Positions 17,859 through 27,167 of a stretch of 64,000 bases of DNA are shown here, one piece after another. The stretch comes from F1-120-MAGs118 sp013360535. GTDB lineage: Bacteria > Planctomycetota > UBA1135 > GCA-002686595. The translations under genes were made by a program, and so were the position numbers. The stretch covers positions 1 through 64,000 of the forward strand of contig JAPKHC010000018.1 in NCBI GenBank assembly GCA_026647215.1, written 5' to 3'. Position 1 is the stretch's first letter. Every line of letters begins with the position of its first letter. Below the pieces are notes generated by a model. The model did not search any database, was not told where the DNA came from, and worked only from the letters and a program-made list of their open reading frames with translations.

Positions 17859-19352
17859 TCAGCCCTTCTTGGGGATCTTGGCGACCATGCGCAGCGAGGT
17901 CGTGAGCTCCTCCATCTGGAGCCACGGGCACAGGTGCGCGATCGCGTTGTAGGAACCGGGCTTGCCCGGGATCTCGCGCACCTCGATGCGCGCTTCCTTC
18001 AGCGGGTACTTCGCCTTCAGCTCAGGCCCGGAGTCGGCGTTGCCGTTGACGAAGTTCTGGATCCAGTTGTTGAGCCACTTCTCGCAGTCGGGCGCCTCCA
18101 TGAACTGGCCGATCTTGTCGCGGCCCATGATCTTGAGGTAATGCGCGAAGCGCGAGGTGGCCATGATGTACGGCAGGCGCGCGGAGATGGCCGCGTTGGC
18201 GGTCGCGTCCGGCGAGTCGTACTTCTTGGGCTTCTGCGTGCTCTGGGCACCGAAGAACACGGCGTAGTCGGTGTTCTTGTAGTGGCAGATCGGCAGGAAG
18301 CCGAGGCCGGAGAGCTCGGCCTCGCGGCGGTCGGTGATGCCGATCTCGGTCGGGCACTTCACGTCGCGGTCGCCGTCGTCGGAGAGGAACACGTGCGTCG
18401 GCAGGTTCTCGACCTTGCCGCCACCTTCCGCGCCGCGGATCGCCGTGCACCAGCCGTTCTCGGCGAAGGCGCGCGTCAGCACGCTGCCCATGGCGTAGGC
18501 CGCGTTGCTCCAGCAGTACTGGCCGTGCTTGGAGCCCTTGGCGACGCCGCCCTGGTCCTGCTCGACCTCCTCGAAGTCGAACTCGTCGATCGGCTTGGTG
18601 TTCTTGCCGTAGGGCAGGCGCGAGAGCGTGCGCGGCAGCACGAGGTTGACGAAGCGCGAGTCCTCGCTGTCGCGGAACGAGCGCCACTTGGTGTATTCCG
18701 GGCTCTCGAAGATCTTGGCGAGGTCGCGCGGCTTGCTGAGCTCTTCCCAGCTCTCCATGCCGAGCATCTGCGGCGCGGCGGCGGCGACGAACGGCGCGAA
18801 GGCCGCGGCGGCGACGCTCGACATGTTCTGCATCAGCGCGATGTCGTTGGGGTGCGCCGTGAACTCGTAGTCGCCGATCAGCGCGCCGTAGGGCTCGCCG
18901 CCGGCCATGCCGAACTCGGCCTCGTAGAGCTTCTTGAAGATCTGGCTCTGGTCGAACTCGACGGCCTTGTCGAGGTCGGTGAACAGGTCCTTCTTGGACA
19001 CGTTCATCAGCTTGATCTTGAGCGTGGTGCTCGTCTCCGAGCTCATCACGAACTGGTTCAGGCCGCGCCAGGAGCCCTCGAGCTTCTGGAACTCCGGCTT
19101 GTGCAGGATCGCGGAGAGCTGCTTCGACATCGCCGCGTCGATGGCGGCGACCGCCTTGGCGATCGTGACGTTGAGGTTCTTGCTCCACGTGACGGTGCCA
19201 CGCGTCGCTTCCTCGACGAGCGTGCGCACGAGCTCCTCGGCGCGCGACTTCTCGGTCTGCTTGGTGGCGGAGAGCACGCTGGCGAGCAGGCCACCGTCCT
19301 GGGTGACCTCCGACGCCTGCGCGGACTGGGGGTTGGATTCGGCTTCGGCCAT
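17859..19352 (-). CDS. tssC: T6SS sheath large subunit TssC (VipB)
   Basis: 497 residues, normal TssC length. Family blocks are clear: L-E-G-S-W-R-G-L-N-Q-F-V near residue 90, F-D-Q-S-Q-I-F-K-K-L-Y-E-A-E-F-G with G-D-Y-E-F, A-A-A-A-F-A-P-F near 190, and the late R-F-A-H-Y-L-K-I-M-G-R-D-K-I-G. With TssB it forms the contractile sheath. It is Lys-richer than most proteins in the window, as expected for an abundant structural protein. tssB lies 43 bases upstream. Confidence 0.97.
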   Translation of the reverse strand: MAEAESNPQSAQASEVTQDGGLLASVLSATKQTEKSRAEELVRTLVEEATRGTVTWSKNLNVTIAKAVAAIDAAMSKQLSAILHKPEFQKLEGSWRGLNQFVMSSETSTTLKIKLMNVSKKDLFTDLDKAVEFDQSQIFKKLYEAEFGMAGGEPYGALIGDYEFTAHPNDIALMQNMSSVAAAAFAPFVAAAAPQMLGMESWEELSKPRDLAKIFESPEYTKWRSFRDSEDSRFVNLVLPRTLSRLPYGKNTKPIDEFDFEEVEQDQGGVAKGSKHGQYCWSNAAYAMGSVLTRAFAENGWCTAIRGAEGGGKVENLPTHVFLSDDGDRDVKCPTEIGITDRREAELSGLGFLPICHYKNTDYAVFFGAQSTQKPKKYDSPDATANAAISARLPYIMATSRFAHYLKIMGRDKIGQFMEAPDCEKWLNNWIQNFVNGNADSGPELKAKYPLKEARIEVREIPGKPGSYNAIAHLCPWLQMEELTTSLRMVAKIPKKG

Positions 19353-19395
19353 GGCGCTTGTGTTCCTGTGCGGGTGGGCTGGGGAGCGTGGGGAG

Positions 19396-19893
19396 CTACT
19401 GGCCGTCGAGGCCGAGCTCGCCCTTGAGCTTCTTGAGCTGCTCGGAGTTCTTGAGCACGTCCTCGAGCAGGCCCTCGAGTTCCTCGGAGCGGTCGGCCTT
19501 CGACAGCAGGTCGTTCAGCCTGTTGCGCGTCTCGAGCAGCTTCTTGAGCGGCTCGACCTGCTGGATCACGCGGCCGGGCTCGAAGTCCTCCATCGAGTTG
19601 AACTTGAGCGTGACGGCCATCTCGCTGCCGTCGCCGGCGAGCGTGTTCTGCACCTTCATGTTCAGCTCCGGCGCGACCTTCGACATGACGTCATTGAAGT
19701 TGTCGCGGTCGATCTGCGTGAACTTGCGGTCCTTGAGCGGCTTGAGCGGCGTGGTCGGGTTGCCCGAGAAGTCGCCGAGGACGCCGACGACGAACGGCAG
19801 CTCCTTCTTGACCGCGGCTCCGCCGGTCTCGACGTCGTAGGTGATGTGCACACGCGGCTTGCGGACGCGCTCGAGCTTCTTGTGGACGGCCAT
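19396..19893 (-). CDS. tssB: T6SS sheath small subunit TssB (VipA)
   Basis: 165 residues with TssB signatures: R-P-R-V-H-I-T-Y-D-V-E-T-G-G near the start, L-P-F-V-V-G-V-L-G-D-F-S-G, P-L-K-D-R-K-F-T-Q-I-D-R-D-N-F, and F-E-P-G-R-V-I-Q-Q-V-E-P-L-K-K-L-L. Protomers of TssB and TssC interlock to form the sheath. Upstream of it lies an 84-bp gap with competing hairpins. Confidence 0.97.
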   Translation of the reverse strand: MAVHKKLERVRKPRVHITYDVETGGAAVKKELPFVVGVLGDFSGNPTTPLKPLKDRKFTQIDRDNFNDVMSKVAPELNMKVQNTLAGDGSEMAVTLKFNSMEDFEPGRVIQQVEPLKKLLETRNRLNDLLSKADRSEELEGLLEDVLKNSEQLKKLKGELGLDGQ

Positions 19894-19922
19894 GGGTTGT
19901 CTCGTGGTCTCGGTTGGGTTCC

Positions 19923-19950
19923 GGGGAGACCTCCCCGTCGGACGGGGAGG
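19923..19950 (-). promoter_or_regulatory. Competing hairpins before tssB
   Basis: The segment GGGGAG (19,923-19,928), CTCCCC (19,931-19,936), GGGGAG (19,944-19,949) lets the middle block pair with either flank. The right-hand pairing extends to a 10-bp inverted repeat (19,930-19,939 with 19,941-19,950). It lies between tssA and tssB, about 30 nt upstream of the tssB start, so it could attenuate or insulate the sheath genes. No U-tract. Confidence 0.35.
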
Positions 19951-19977
19951 CGAGGAGGATTATGCGGGGGACCTGCG

Positions 19978-21147
19978 CTACTCGCGCGGTTCCTCGCGGA
20001 TTCCGACGCGCTGGAAGAGCGAGTCGCGGGCGCCCTCGTCGGCGAGGATCTCGCGCAGCAGCTCCGGCAGGGACATCGTGCCCCAGCGCACGCACTGCTC
20101 GATCGCGTAGGAGATCGGCGAGTGCGGCTCGGTGCGGCGCAGGAACTTCGCGACCTGCGTCAGCACCTTGAGCGCCTCCTCGCGCGACGTGATCTCGCCC
20201 GAGATGCCGCGTGCGGCCGCACGCGGGGCTCCGGTGGCGGCCTCGGCCTCGCCCTGCGCCTCTTCCGGCGCCGGTTCGGGCTCCGCGCTCGCGAGCTGGT
20301 CGCGCGCGGCGAAGCGCAGCGCGTCCCGTGCGGCCTCGAGCGCCTCGCGCACGGCCGAAGCCGGCGGCGCGTAGCCGCTCGCGCGCTCGGCGATCGCGCT
20401 GGAGAGCGCGGCCCACTCCGCCAGCGCGTCCTCGATGTCCGCGAGCGTCTCCTGCAGCGTCTCGGTCGACGTCGAGCGGATCGCATCCTCGAACTTCGCC
20501 ATCGAGACCGCGCCGGCCCGCTCGCGCTCGGCCCGCAGCTCCTCGTTGGTGATCCGACTCAGCTCGCGCGCCTGACCGAAGTGCCACGTCGACAGGCCGC
20601 CCAGCTCGTCGACCGGGTCGGTCAGCGGCAGCAGCGCGATGCGGGAGGGCAGCGGCCCGTCGGGGCCGTCGCCGTTGAGGTTGGCGAGCGGGGCGCAGCG
20701 TGCGGCGAGCCCGTCCTCGGCGTCGGGCGCCGGCCACAGGCCGTCCCAGAAGCCCTCGACCAGCACGCGCGCGGCCTTGATGCCGTCGCGCAGGCCGGCG
20801 AAGCCGCGGTCGCGCGTCAGGGCCTCGATCCAGTAGGCCGTGGCCTCGAGGTCCTTCGACTTGCCCGCCAGCACGCGCGGGGCGAGCTCGAGGATGCGGC
20901 GCCAGGCCGTCGCGCTCGCGTCGCGGGCCTCGTCGATCGCGCGTGCCTCGGCGCTCTCCGCCTCGACCGTGCCGAGCTCGGCGTTGACGAGCGTGCGCTC
21001 GGCGGCGCGCGCGGTCCGGCGCGCGTCCTTCAGGTCGAGGAACAGGGCCCCGCTGGCCTCGTCCTCGCGCAGGTCCGGGCCCGCGGGCTGGGCCTCGGAG
21101 ATCGGCTGCGCCAGCGCATCGAGATCGATCTGGACGGAGGATGCCAT
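19978..21147 (-). CDS. tssA: T6SS cap protein TssA (ImpA N-domain)
   Basis: 389 residues from the ATG at 21,147; the frame is open further upstream, but the family starts here (I-D-L-D-A-L-A-Q-P-I-S). The N-terminal ImpA_N block P-I-S-E-A-Q-P-A-G-P-D-L-R and Y-W-I-E-A-L-T-R-D-R-G-F-A-G-L-R-D-G are standard. A variable Ala/Glu region (about 240-320) follows. The C-terminal block R-R-T-E-P-H-S-P-I-S-Y-A-I-E-Q and R-W-G-T-M-S-L-P-E-L-L matches the usual TssA end. TssA coordinates tube and sheath polymerisation. Confidence 0.95.
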   Translation of the reverse strand: MASSVQIDLDALAQPISEAQPAGPDLREDEASGALFLDLKDARRTARAAERTLVNAELGTVEAESAEARAIDEARDASATAWRRILELAPRVLAGKSKDLEATAYWIEALTRDRGFAGLRDGIKAARVLVEGFWDGLWPAPDAEDGLAARCAPLANLNGDGPDGPLPSRIALLPLTDPVDELGGLSTWHFGQARELSRITNEELRAERERAGAVSMAKFEDAIRSTSTETLQETLADIEDALAEWAALSSAIAERASGYAPPASAVREALEAARDALRFAARDQLASAEPEPAPEEAQGEAEAATGAPRAAARGISGEITSREEALKVLTQVAKFLRRTEPHSPISYAIEQCVRWGTMSLPELLREILADEGARDSLFQRVGIREEPRE

Positions 21148-21274
21148 GGGCCGAGGGAGCTCCGGTCGGGCGAGCGGGGGGTCTGCGAGGACGCCCGTGG
21201 GATCCGCGCGAACGCTCCGCCGCGGGCCATCGAGCGGGGCGAGGATACGCCCGGCCCCCGTCCCGCCACAAGTT

Positions 21275-22183
21275 CTAGCGGCCGAGCTTGGACTGCCAGT
21301 GGGCGGCCAGCGTCGTCGCCAGCGGCAGGCTCGACTCGCGCACGAGTGGCGCCTCGAGCCGCACCGGCTGGGCGAGATCCTCGGGCGCGAGCCGCTGCGG
21401 GCCAACGGGGCCGAGCCACGCGACATCGCCGGGCTGGAAGGGGCGCGCGGCGAGCACGAGGAAGGCCGGCGCGCCATCGGCGGGCGCTTCCGCGGAGAAG
21501 TACGCGGCCGGGGCGTCCGCACCGTGCAGGAGCCCGAGGTCCGTGCACAGGCTGAGCCAGCCGTGGGCCTGCTCGACGAAGTCGAGGTTCGTGGCGAGCG
21601 GCAGGCGCAGCAGCGCGCGCGGGCCGGAGCGGCGCAGCTCGGCGAGGCGGCGCAGGAGCGCGTCGAGCCCGCCGTCGAGCGGCGCGAGGGCCGCCTCGAA
21701 CGAGCCGAAGTCGAAGCGCTCGCCCTGCGCGGGCGCCAGCGTGTTGAGGTCGAGCTCGCGACCGCGGATCGCGCCGAGGAAGGCCGCGCCGTCGGGCCGG
21801 GTCTCGCTCGTGCGCTTGAGCGCCGCGAGCTCGCGCCACACCGCGCGCGCCAGCGGAAAGCCCGCCGCCGCATCGACGCGCGCCGGCTTGGCGCGGCGCT
21901 CGACCAGGAACGTCAGCGGGAACTTGCGCAGCCCGCCCGCGTCGCTCGAGGGCCACAGGAGCCCGACCAGCGGCTCGCCCCACACCGAACCCGTCGCGAG
22001 GCACAGCGGGCCGCCGAGCGCCGGAAAGACGCCGCCCGCGCCGCCCGAGTAGGCCGCGTCGAGCCACTTGCGCCACAGCGCCGGCGCGCCTTCCGCGCAG
22101 CCGACGCGCAGGTAGTCCTTGGCGAGCGGCAGCTTGCCGTAGGCCTCGAGCCCACAGACCTCCTCGCGAAAGAACGAGAACAC
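21275..22183 (-). CDS. tagF: T6SS accessory protein TagF (DUF2094)
   Basis: 302 residues. The N-terminal Y-G-K-L-P-L-A-K-D-Y-L-R, W-R-K-W-L-D-A-A near residue 37, and the G-L-L-W-P-S-S-D-A-G-G-L-R-K-F-P-L-T segment match TagF (SciT/DUF2094). In Pseudomonas, TagF is a post-translational repressor acting with the PpkA/PppA/Fha threonine phosphorylation pathway. An FHA protein is encoded at 29,305-31,569, but no kinase or phosphatase is visible in the window. It ends 7 bases after the tssM stop and is followed by 127 bases before tssA. Confidence 0.9.
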   Translation of the reverse strand: MFSFFREEVCGLEAYGKLPLAKDYLRVGCAEGAPALWRKWLDAAYSGGAGGVFPALGGPLCLATGSVWGEPLVGLLWPSSDAGGLRKFPLTFLVERRAKPARVDAAAGFPLARAVWRELAALKRTSETRPDGAAFLGAIRGRELDLNTLAPAQGERFDFGSFEAALAPLDGGLDALLRRLAELRRSGPRALLRLPLATNLDFVEQAHGWLSLCTDLGLLHGADAPAAYFSAEAPADGAPAFLVLAARPFQPGDVAWLGPVGPQRLAPEDLAQPVRLEAPLVRESSLPLATTLAAHWQSKLGR

Positions 22184-22190
22184 GGCCGCG

Positions 22191-25100
22191 CTACTTCGCC
22201 GGGCGCCTGGGCAGCGGCGCCGCGGTCGCCGCAGGATCCTGCGGGAACGCGAGGCGCAGCGTGATGCGGCGGTCGAGCAGCTTGGAGGTGTCCGCGCCGG
22301 GGCGCTTGAAGCTCTCCAGGCGCTCGACGGGGATGCTCAGCTCCCACTCGTCGCCCTTGGGTTCGGCGCTCCAGGCGAGCACGAGCGGGGCGAGCACGCC
22401 GTGGACCACGAGCTCGACCTCCGTCGGGGCGAGCTGGCGGGCCGCCGTGCGCTTGCTCGTGAAGCGCAGCGCGAGCGGCCCGGTGGCCTCGCGCAGGTTC
22501 CACGGCTGCGGGGCCGTGTCCTTGTCGGTGACGAGCGTCTCCTTGCCCTCGTCGAGCACCCATGCGCCGCTGGAGTCGCGCGCGAAGCTCGCGCGCAGCA
22601 CGTTGCCGTTGTCCTTGTTGGCCGTGATCGAGTCCGCGCCCGAGCGCACGACCGTCCAGCGCACCGGCAGGCCGGGAGCGGCGCCGAACACGTCGCGCGC
22701 GAGCAGGAATCGCTGCACGTCGCGCAGGAACTGGAAGCGCGTCCACGTCGGCTGGTCCGCCGGCGTCGAGGGGAACGACAGGTCGCCGAGGTCCGCGAGG
22801 CGGTAGCGCTGGCGCAGGCGGTCGAGGTCGCCGTCGATCGCGAAGGTCTTGCGCAGCTGCTGCGCGAGCGCCTCGTACAGGGCCGGGGTGCCGCGCGAGG
22901 CGCCCTCGAGGTCGCTCCAGCTCGCCGTGAACAGCGCGCGCGAGAGCTCGCCCGAGGTTGTCAGCAGGTTGTCGAGCTCACTCGTGAACTTGCGGCGCAG
23001 CTCGAGCCGCACCTGCGTGTCGAACAGGTCCCAGATCTCGTTGGCGCGCACGACCGCGAGCTGCGTCGCACCGGCCGCGACGCCGCCACCGAGCTCCGCA
23101 CGCCGGGTGCGGGCCGCCGCGAGCGAGTTGGCGAGCTTGTCGTCGCTGCCGAGCTCGAAGTCGCGCAGGGCCTCGCGCGTGTGCTTGACCACGGGCTGGC
23201 CCGCCATGTCGGGCGCCACGCCCGCGCGCAGGCTGACGAACAGCTCGTTGACGAGCGGCACCGAGGTGGGGAGCAGGCCCAGTCGCGCGAGGTCGCGCTC
23301 CTCGAGCTGGACGCCGCTGTCGCGCGCGCCGGCCTGCGCCCAACGCGCGAGGCGCTCCTCCTCGAGCTCGCGGGCGAGCTCGCCCTTCCATTCCGACAGC
23401 GGCCGCGAGCCGATGCGCAGCTCCTCGCGCAGGCGCTCGCGCGCGGCGGCGCGGGCGGCCTCGATGCGCGACTTGACGAAGGCGTCGACCTCGGCGAGCC
23501 AGCGGTCACGCTGCGCGAGACCCGCGGGCAACTCGGACGGGCCCGGATTGACGCGGTCCTCGAAGCGGATGAAGTCGAGCAGCAGCTGCGCCACCGCGCG
23601 GTAGCTCGTGTCGGAGGGCGCGCTCGCCTTCCAGCCTTCGAGCACGCCCTTCTGGGCGTCGCCGATCAGGCGGTCGAGCCGCCGCCGCGCGCTCTCGTCG
23701 AGGCCTGCGTGGCGGGCCGTGCTCGCGCGCACCAGCGTCTGGATCGCGCGCGTCTCGTCGCTCGCCGCGAGCCGGTCGAGCGCCGGTCCTTCGACGAAAC
23801 CCGACAGCGCGCGGCCCAGCGCCGTGCGCAGGCGCCCGACGTCGATCGTGACGTTGTCGAGCTCGGCGAGCAGCGCGAGCGCGTCCTGCGCGAGCGCCGC
23901 GTCGCCGCCGTCGGCCTCGGCCGCGATCACCTCCGGACGGCGCAGGTCGTCCCAGCTCGCGACCGCGTCGGCGAATGCCGCCGACACGGCCTTGAGCTTG
24001 GCGTCGCGCACGTCGCGCTGCGTGTTGTCCGGCCGCAGGTCGACCCACGCGCGGCGGATGTCGCGCGCGAGCCCGTCGAGGCTCCACGGCGCGAGCGGCA
24101 AGAGCGCCGGATCGCAGATTTCCTCGAGCGTGCGGCGCGACTCGTCCTTGTCGATCGCCTTCTCGGCGTCGGCCGAGGGCTTGAAGGTCTTGAGCTTCGC
24201 GGGCTCGAGGTCGAGCGCCGCCGAGGGCCACGCTCCACCTTCGTCGCTGCCCGTCGAGAGCGCGAGCCGCAGCTGGCGCAGCGCTTCGAGCGCCGATTCC
24301 GCACGCTCGGGCTTGAAGCCGCCCTCGAGCGCCTCGCGTGCGCGGCGCGCCGTGCCGAGGCAGGCGTGGTAGTGCGCCGCCAGCCGGTGCACTTCCTCGC
24401 TGCGGACGCCGCCGCGCGACGAGAGCTCGCGCTCGGAACGTTCGACGCCGCGCACCGCGACGACCCAGCCGAGATCGCCGCCGACCTGCAGCGGGTCGCC
24501 GGCCTCCAGCGTGCGGTCGAGCTGCTTGCGCAGGGCCGCGAACAGGGTCGCGTAGGCGGGCTTCTGGTCCTCGCGGCGCGCTTCGCCCACGGCGGAATGC
24601 GCGGCGAGCTCGGTCGCGATGCGCGTGAGCAGCGCGTCGCCGAGCCCGAGCGCGTCGAGCCGCGTTCGCACGCGTCCGGCGAGCGAGTCGTTGCCGCGCG
24701 CGAACTCTGGTGCGCGGTACTGCACCGTGTCGGCGAGGTCGAGCGCGAGCGTGACGCGCGCGCGGAACTCCTCGTGGCTCTCGGCGCTGTCCTTGGCCGG
24801 GCGGTCGAGGCTCGCGATCACCGTGTCGCGCAGGTGCGGCAGCACGCGGTGCGAGAGGATCGTGCCGTGCAGCTCGAGCAGCGCGTCGGCCTTCTGCCCG
24901 ATCGTGTCCTGCTCGACGTGCGCCGCTTCCTGGCGCAGCGTCTCGAGGTGGTCGAGCGCACGCGACAGGTCGAGCGGGCCGCGTGCGGCGACCTCGTCCC
25001 AGCCCGCGACCAGCGCGTTGCCGGCCGGCGTCGAGGCCAGGTCCGACTCGTGCGTGACCGCGAACACGACCGCCGTCGCGAGCGCCGTCAGCGCGACCGC

Positions 25101-26387
25101 TCCCGCGAAGCCGTAGCCGATCGCCGCCGCGCGCCGTGCCTTGACGACGCGGCTCGAGGTCGGCTTCACGAGGCCACGCTCGGCGAACACCTTGTCGCGC
25201 ACGAGGTCGCGGATGAAGTACGCGCGCTGCTTGGTGAACAGCGATTCGAGCGCGCGCGAGTCGGCCTCGCGCGCCCCGCCGATCAGCTCGGCGCAGACCT
25301 TCGCCACCGGCACGCCCGACTGCAGGCCGCTCGTCAGGTACAGGCCGCGCAGGAAGAGCTTCTCGGTGATCGCGCTGTCGGTGAAGAGCGTCTTCAGGTA
25401 CAGCTCGAGCCCGGGCCACAAGGCGCGCAATTCCTCGGGGAAAGCCGACATGCGGTGCACCGCCGCGATGTCCTCGGGCAGCGCCGCCGTCGCCATCATC
25501 TCGGCGCGCAGGAGGCGCGCACGCTGCACGAGCTCGTCGAAGCCCTCGCGCGCTTCCTCGACCTTGAACGGCGCGTCGAAGCGCTCGCCCGGCCGCGACC
25601 AGCCGAACATCTGCTGGCGCTGCGCCTGCTCGAGGCGATAGACCGACTCCGCGAAGCCGAAGATCTTGTCGCCCTTCGTGAGGACGAGGTACACCGGCAG
25701 CTGCGCCTGCAGCTTGTTCGAGAGCGTGACGAGCGCGTCCTGCATCTTGGACGCCTTGTGCAGCACGGAGTCGCGCTGGTCGACGAGCAGTCCGTCGCAG
25801 GGCAGCACGAGCAGGATGCCGTTCGCCGGGCACAGCGGCCGGAACTCGAACAGCAGGTCGAGAAACGCCTGCCATTCCTTCTCGTCGGCGACGCCGCCTT
25901 CGTGCGTGAAGAGCCGGCCCGCGAGGTCGAGGATCACCGCCTCTTCCGTGAACCACCAGTCGCAGCCGCGCGTGCCGCCCGCGCCCGACAGGCGCGTCTG
26001 CCCGAAGGGGAAGTGCAGGTCGGAGTTCTGCAGCAGGATGCTCTTGCCCGACTGCGGCTCGCCGATGAGCACGTAGAACGGCAGCTCGTAACGGTCGATG
26101 CCCTGCTTCTCGAGCTCGGCGACACGCTCCGACCACTCGCGCTTGCGCTCGTCGATGCCTTCCTTGGCCGCGAGGTCCTCGTCGAAACGGCGCTGGCGGC
26201 GGCGTTTTTTCGCCTTCTGCCACAGCTCGATCGCGATCCACAGCACGCCGAACACGATCAGCGCCGCGAGCACCCAGATCGCCCAGCGCGCCGAGCCCGC
26301 GAGGTACAGGATCACGAGCAGCGCGACGATCACGACCACCAGCGCGAGGACGAGCAGGTTCGCCTTGTTCGAGAAGAACTTCTTCAC
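22191..26387 (-). CDS. tssM: T6SS inner-membrane protein TssM (IcmF)
   Basis: 1398 residues. Two N-terminal membrane helices (about 11-30 and 36-53) and a third near 417-440 frame a cytoplasmic NTPase-like domain with an intact Walker A G109-E-P-Q-S-G-K-S116 and a Walker B-like V-I-L-D-L-A-G at 151-157. The large C-terminal periplasmic part (about 440-1398) corresponds to the IcmF-related and DUF1215 regions that contact TssJ. It is somewhat longer than many TssM proteins (around 1100-1300). It lies 3 bases after tssL, so the L-M pair is coupled. Confidence 0.96.
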   Translation of the reverse strand: MKKFFSNKANLLVLALVVVIVALLVILYLAGSARWAIWVLAALIVFGVLWIAIELWQKAKKRRRQRRFDEDLAAKEGIDERKREWSERVAELEKQGIDRYELPFYVLIGEPQSGKSILLQNSDLHFPFGQTRLSGAGGTRGCDWWFTEEAVILDLAGRLFTHEGGVADEKEWQAFLDLLFEFRPLCPANGILLVLPCDGLLVDQRDSVLHKASKMQDALVTLSNKLQAQLPVYLVLTKGDKIFGFAESVYRLEQAQRQQMFGWSRPGERFDAPFKVEEAREGFDELVQRARLLRAEMMATAALPEDIAAVHRMSAFPEELRALWPGLELYLKTLFTDSAITEKLFLRGLYLTSGLQSGVPVAKVCAELIGGAREADSRALESLFTKQRAYFIRDLVRDKVFAERGLVKPTSSRVVKARRAAAIGYGFAGAVALTALATAVVFAVTHESDLASTPAGNALVAGWDEVAARGPLDLSRALDHLETLRQEAAHVEQDTIGQKADALLELHGTILSHRVLPHLRDTVIASLDRPAKDSAESHEEFRARVTLALDLADTVQYRAPEFARGNDSLAGRVRTRLDALGLGDALLTRIATELAAHSAVGEARREDQKPAYATLFAALRKQLDRTLEAGDPLQVGGDLGWVVAVRGVERSERELSSRGGVRSEEVHRLAAHYHACLGTARRAREALEGGFKPERAESALEALRQLRLALSTGSDEGGAWPSAALDLEPAKLKTFKPSADAEKAIDKDESRRTLEEICDPALLPLAPWSLDGLARDIRRAWVDLRPDNTQRDVRDAKLKAVSAAFADAVASWDDLRRPEVIAAEADGGDAALAQDALALLAELDNVTIDVGRLRTALGRALSGFVEGPALDRLAASDETRAIQTLVRASTARHAGLDESARRRLDRLIGDAQKGVLEGWKASAPSDTSYRAVAQLLLDFIRFEDRVNPGPSELPAGLAQRDRWLAEVDAFVKSRIEAARAAARERLREELRIGSRPLSEWKGELARELEEERLARWAQAGARDSGVQLEERDLARLGLLPTSVPLVNELFVSLRAGVAPDMAGQPVVKHTREALRDFELGSDDKLANSLAAARTRRAELGGGVAAGATQLAVVRANEIWDLFDTQVRLELRRKFTSELDNLLTTSGELSRALFTASWSDLEGASRGTPALYEALAQQLRKTFAIDGDLDRLRQRYRLADLGDLSFPSTPADQPTWTRFQFLRDVQRFLLARDVFGAAPGLPVRWTVVRSGADSITANKDNGNVLRASFARDSSGAWVLDEGKETLVTDKDTAPQPWNLREATGPLALRFTSKRTAARQLAPTEVELVVHGVLAPLVLAWSAEPKGDEWELSIPVERLESFKRPGADTSKLLDRRITLRLAFPQDPAATAAPLPRRPAK

Positions 26388-26390
26388 GGG

Positions 26391-27167
26391 CTAGCGACCC
26401 TTCCGGCTCGTGTTGACGACCTCGCGCAGCGGCTCGAGCTTGTCGGGCAGCTCGTTCAGGTCCGGCGTGCGGCCCGCGCGCAGCTCCTCGGTGAGGAAGC
26501 GCGAGCTCTCGACGACGTCCTCGTCGGTGAGCTTGACGCCCAGCGCGACGGTGAGCAGCAGGAACACGAGCGACGCGACCGCGAGCGCGACGAGTCGCAG
26601 CGTGCGCGTCGTCGGCAGCGTCACCGGGCGACCGGGAACGGTGCGGTCGTAGGCCTCGGGCGTCAGGCGGTTGCCGAGCGCGCCCGCCAGCCGCGCCTTC
26701 TCGAACAGCGAGCGCCGCATGCGCTCGAGCTCGCGCTTCTCCCCGATCAACTCGCCGCGGAAGCCGAGCGCGATGCACTGGAACAGGCACTCGGCGATCT
26801 CCGCCGCCTCGGCCGTCGGCTCCTGCAGCACCTCGTCGACGAGACGGAAGAAACGCTTGCCGCCCTCGAGCTTCTTGAACAGGTCCTTCTCGAGCGGCGC
26901 GAGCGCCCACTTGGTGCGCTCGGGCCAGGTCGAGCTGAGCACGATCTGGTCCGCCGCGGCGACGAGCGCGTAGTGGATGCGCTCGTACAGCGGGGCGAGC
27001 CGCGGCTCGCGCCGGCACTCGTCGGCAATCTTCTCGAAGATGGCGAGCAGCTGCTCCTTGACCTCCTGCTGCGTGGCGCGGTTCGAGGACGCGCTGCGCC
27101 AGAAGGTCGACAGGTACAGGAACAGCGGGCTCGTCGCGGCGGCGAGGCTCAGGCGTTGCTCAGCCAT
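26391..27167 (-). CDS. tssL: T6SS inner-membrane protein TssL (DotU)
   Basis: 258 residues: a cytoplasmic helical DotU domain (residues 1-185) with F-R-L-V-D-E-V-L near 107 and F-Q-C-I-A-L-G-F-R-G at 129-138, then one membrane helix (about 190-210) and a short periplasmic tail. No OmpA-like peptidoglycan-binding domain is fused, so anchoring must come from elsewhere. It overlaps the tssK stop by 8 bases. Confidence 0.95.
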   Translation of the reverse strand: MAEQRLSLAAATSPLFLYLSTFWRSASSNRATQQEVKEQLLAIFEKIADECRREPRLAPLYERIHYALVAAADQIVLSSTWPERTKWALAPLEKDLFKKLEGGKRFFRLVDEVLQEPTAEAAEIAECLFQCIALGFRGELIGEKRELERMRRSLFEKARLAGALGNRLTPEAYDRTVPGRPVTLPTTRTLRLVALAVASLVFLLLTVALGVKLTDEDVVESSRFLTEELRAGRTPDLNELPDKLEPLREVVNTSRKGR

